Positions 25,696 through 26,583 of a stretch of 26,583 nucleotides of DNA are shown in pieces. Within the stretch, counting starts at the first letter, position 1. The number at the start of each line of letters is the position of its first letter. The stretch comes from CAVSWN01 sp046728115. GTDB taxonomy: Bacteria; Acidobacteriota; Vicinamibacteria; Vicinamibacterales; CAVVIG01. Position numbers and translations under genes: made by a program. The stretch spans positions 1 to 26,583 of the forward strand of contig JBKPDW010000471.1 of assembly GCA_046728115.1 (NCBI GenBank), read 5' to 3'. Below the pieces are notes generated by a model. The model was not told where the DNA came from. It saw nothing but the letters and a program-made list of their open reading frames with translations, and did not search any database.

Positions 25696-26583
25696 TCAGT
25701 GCTTCTGCAGGTTCGTCTCGCTGATGATTCGAACATCGGCCAGGCGCCATTGTCCGGTGCCATGGAGCCATGTCTGCGAGATCCACGAGACGTGTGGCGA
25801 AAGATCATCGCCGACCTCAGCTTGCTCGGTCATCCGACCTGTCAGCACGGCAGAGTCTCCGACAACCTGACACGTCACCTTCTCGAGGGCCACGCGGATA
25901 TCGCTGACGCCTGCCGGCAGCCGCTCGTTCGGGCGACGGGCGTCGGACACGGTGATATCCGGGGTTGCCAGCACGCGCATCGCGGCGGCGTCACCGCGCG
26001 AATACGCCTTCAGCCAGCGTTGCGCCCCGTCGATGAGATCGCGTTTCGTGTCTGCCAATCCGAGTGCCGGCGGGGACGCTGAGTCTTTCGCGCTTGGCGA
26101 AGCAACATCCTTCGGTGCAGCCGCGCCGGTTGCCACGGACGGTGATGTTGAAGCGGCCTGACGCGCCTGACTCGCACCGCTTTGACCATTCACGGCGTAC
26201 CGCCGGGTGACAATCTCACCATCGCGTCCTAGTGCGGCCGGCCCAAGAGTTGGCGTCGAGACGAACACCGCACCGGCGTCCCCCACGCGCAAAGACACTT
26301 CCCGCGCTGCCGTCACGCGTCTCGACTCCCCGGGCTTGAGCAGACGCCCCGTTTCAACCCGCCCATCAACGGTCGCCTGAATCCACGCCAGACGTCGCGC
26401 TTCGATAAGAATTGCCCAGGGCGCCGGTTTTGGCGGAACCCCCACCTGAAGCGCCGAGGCCGCGCTCGGTTTCGAATCCGTGCCCGGTCGGACCGGCGCT
26501 GCAGTCACCGGCCGAGCGGCTTTGGCGCTGACGCGGCGGTACGCCGTGACACCGGCAAACGCGACCGTACTACCGGCGACCAC
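25696..26583 (-). CDS. RodZ-like DUF4115 protein with C-terminal SnoaL-like domain, partial
   Basis: The 5' end lies beyond the window; 295 codons are visible. They begin inside a membrane helix (VAGSTVAFAGVTAY) followed by an Ala/Pro linker. Next is a DUF4115 domain (ILIEARRLAWIQATVDG, LLKPGESRRVTAAREVSLRV), which in RodZ follows a cytoplasmic HTH and one membrane helix. After a low-complexity Ala/Ser linker comes a SnoaL/DUF4440-like cone domain (AQRWLKAYSRGDAAAMRVLA and a final QTWLHGTGQWRLADVRIIS). RodZ links MreB to the wall machinery, and a wall role would suit the neighbouring transglycosylase, 58 bases downstream on the same strand. The missing N-terminus is decisive for the family. 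The added domain is unusual. Confidence 0.6.
   Translation of the reverse strand: MVAGSTVAFAGVTAYRRVSAKAARPVTAAPVRPGTDSKPSAASALQVGVPPKPAPWAILIEARRLAWIQATVDGRVETGRLLKPGESRRVTAAREVSLRVGDAGAVFVSTPTLGPAALGRDGEIVTRRYAVNGQSGASQARQAASTSPSVATGAAAPKDVASPSAKDSASPPALGLADTKRDLIDGAQRWLKAYSRGDAAAMRVLATPDITVSDARRPNERLPAGVSDIRVALEKVTCQVVGDSAVLTGRMTEQAEVGDDLSPHVSWISQTWLHGTGQWRLADVRIISETNLQKH

Overview
The window is high-GC bacterial DNA, most likely from an Acidobacteriota of the Vicinamibacteria kind. This is inferred from gene content: two large orphan ABC-type permeases without an ATPase (the ADOP family), an Oar-like TonB-dependent receptor with an N-terminal carboxypeptidase-regulatory domain, a PadR-permease pair, a secreted DUF6351 hydrolase, and remnants of a PknB-type kinase and TPR proteins. 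No rRNA, tRNA, CRISPR array, phage or complete mobile element is visible.

Layout. Positions 1-870 hold an intergenic region and a secreted cupin protein. Positions 971-4520 are a graveyard on the minus strand: an FAD-linked oxidase broken by two frameshifts, a stub of a Ser/Thr kinase abutting it, a TPR protein cut by one in-frame amber codon, and the C-terminal end of a large serine recombinase. From 4621 to 11647 the plus strand carries a conserved 125-aa protein, an ADOP permease and a 1150-aa TonB-dependent receptor. At 11801-12352 sits a lone relative of proteins from extracellular contractile injection systems, with a fragment of another gene beside it. Inorganic pyrophosphatase follows on the minus strand, then a short NHL-like remnant, then the DUF6351 hydrolase divergent from a secreted two-domain VOC protein.

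Positions 16504-20375 form a compact minus-strand operon sdhC-sdhA-sdhB-TPR, with every junction overlapping. It resembles the mycobacterial Sdh1 type, with a five-helix, cysteine-rich SdhC. Then come an overlooked 50-aa proline/glutamate-rich protein, a PadR regulator with a TTG start, and its ADOP permease. The window ends with an MltF-like lytic transglycosylase interrupted by one frameshift and a partial RodZ-like protein with an added SnoaL-like domain.

Several lesions look like loss of one base in a short homopolymer (A6 to A5, GG to G, CC to C). Real decay and assembly error must therefore be separated before any of these genes is called dead. The best candidates for new biology are the orphan injection-system protein, the SdhC metal-site variant with its fused fourth gene, the RodZ-SnoaL fusion, and the unnamed N-terminal domain of the amber-interrupted TPR protein. 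I did not find a convincing complete undescribed system.
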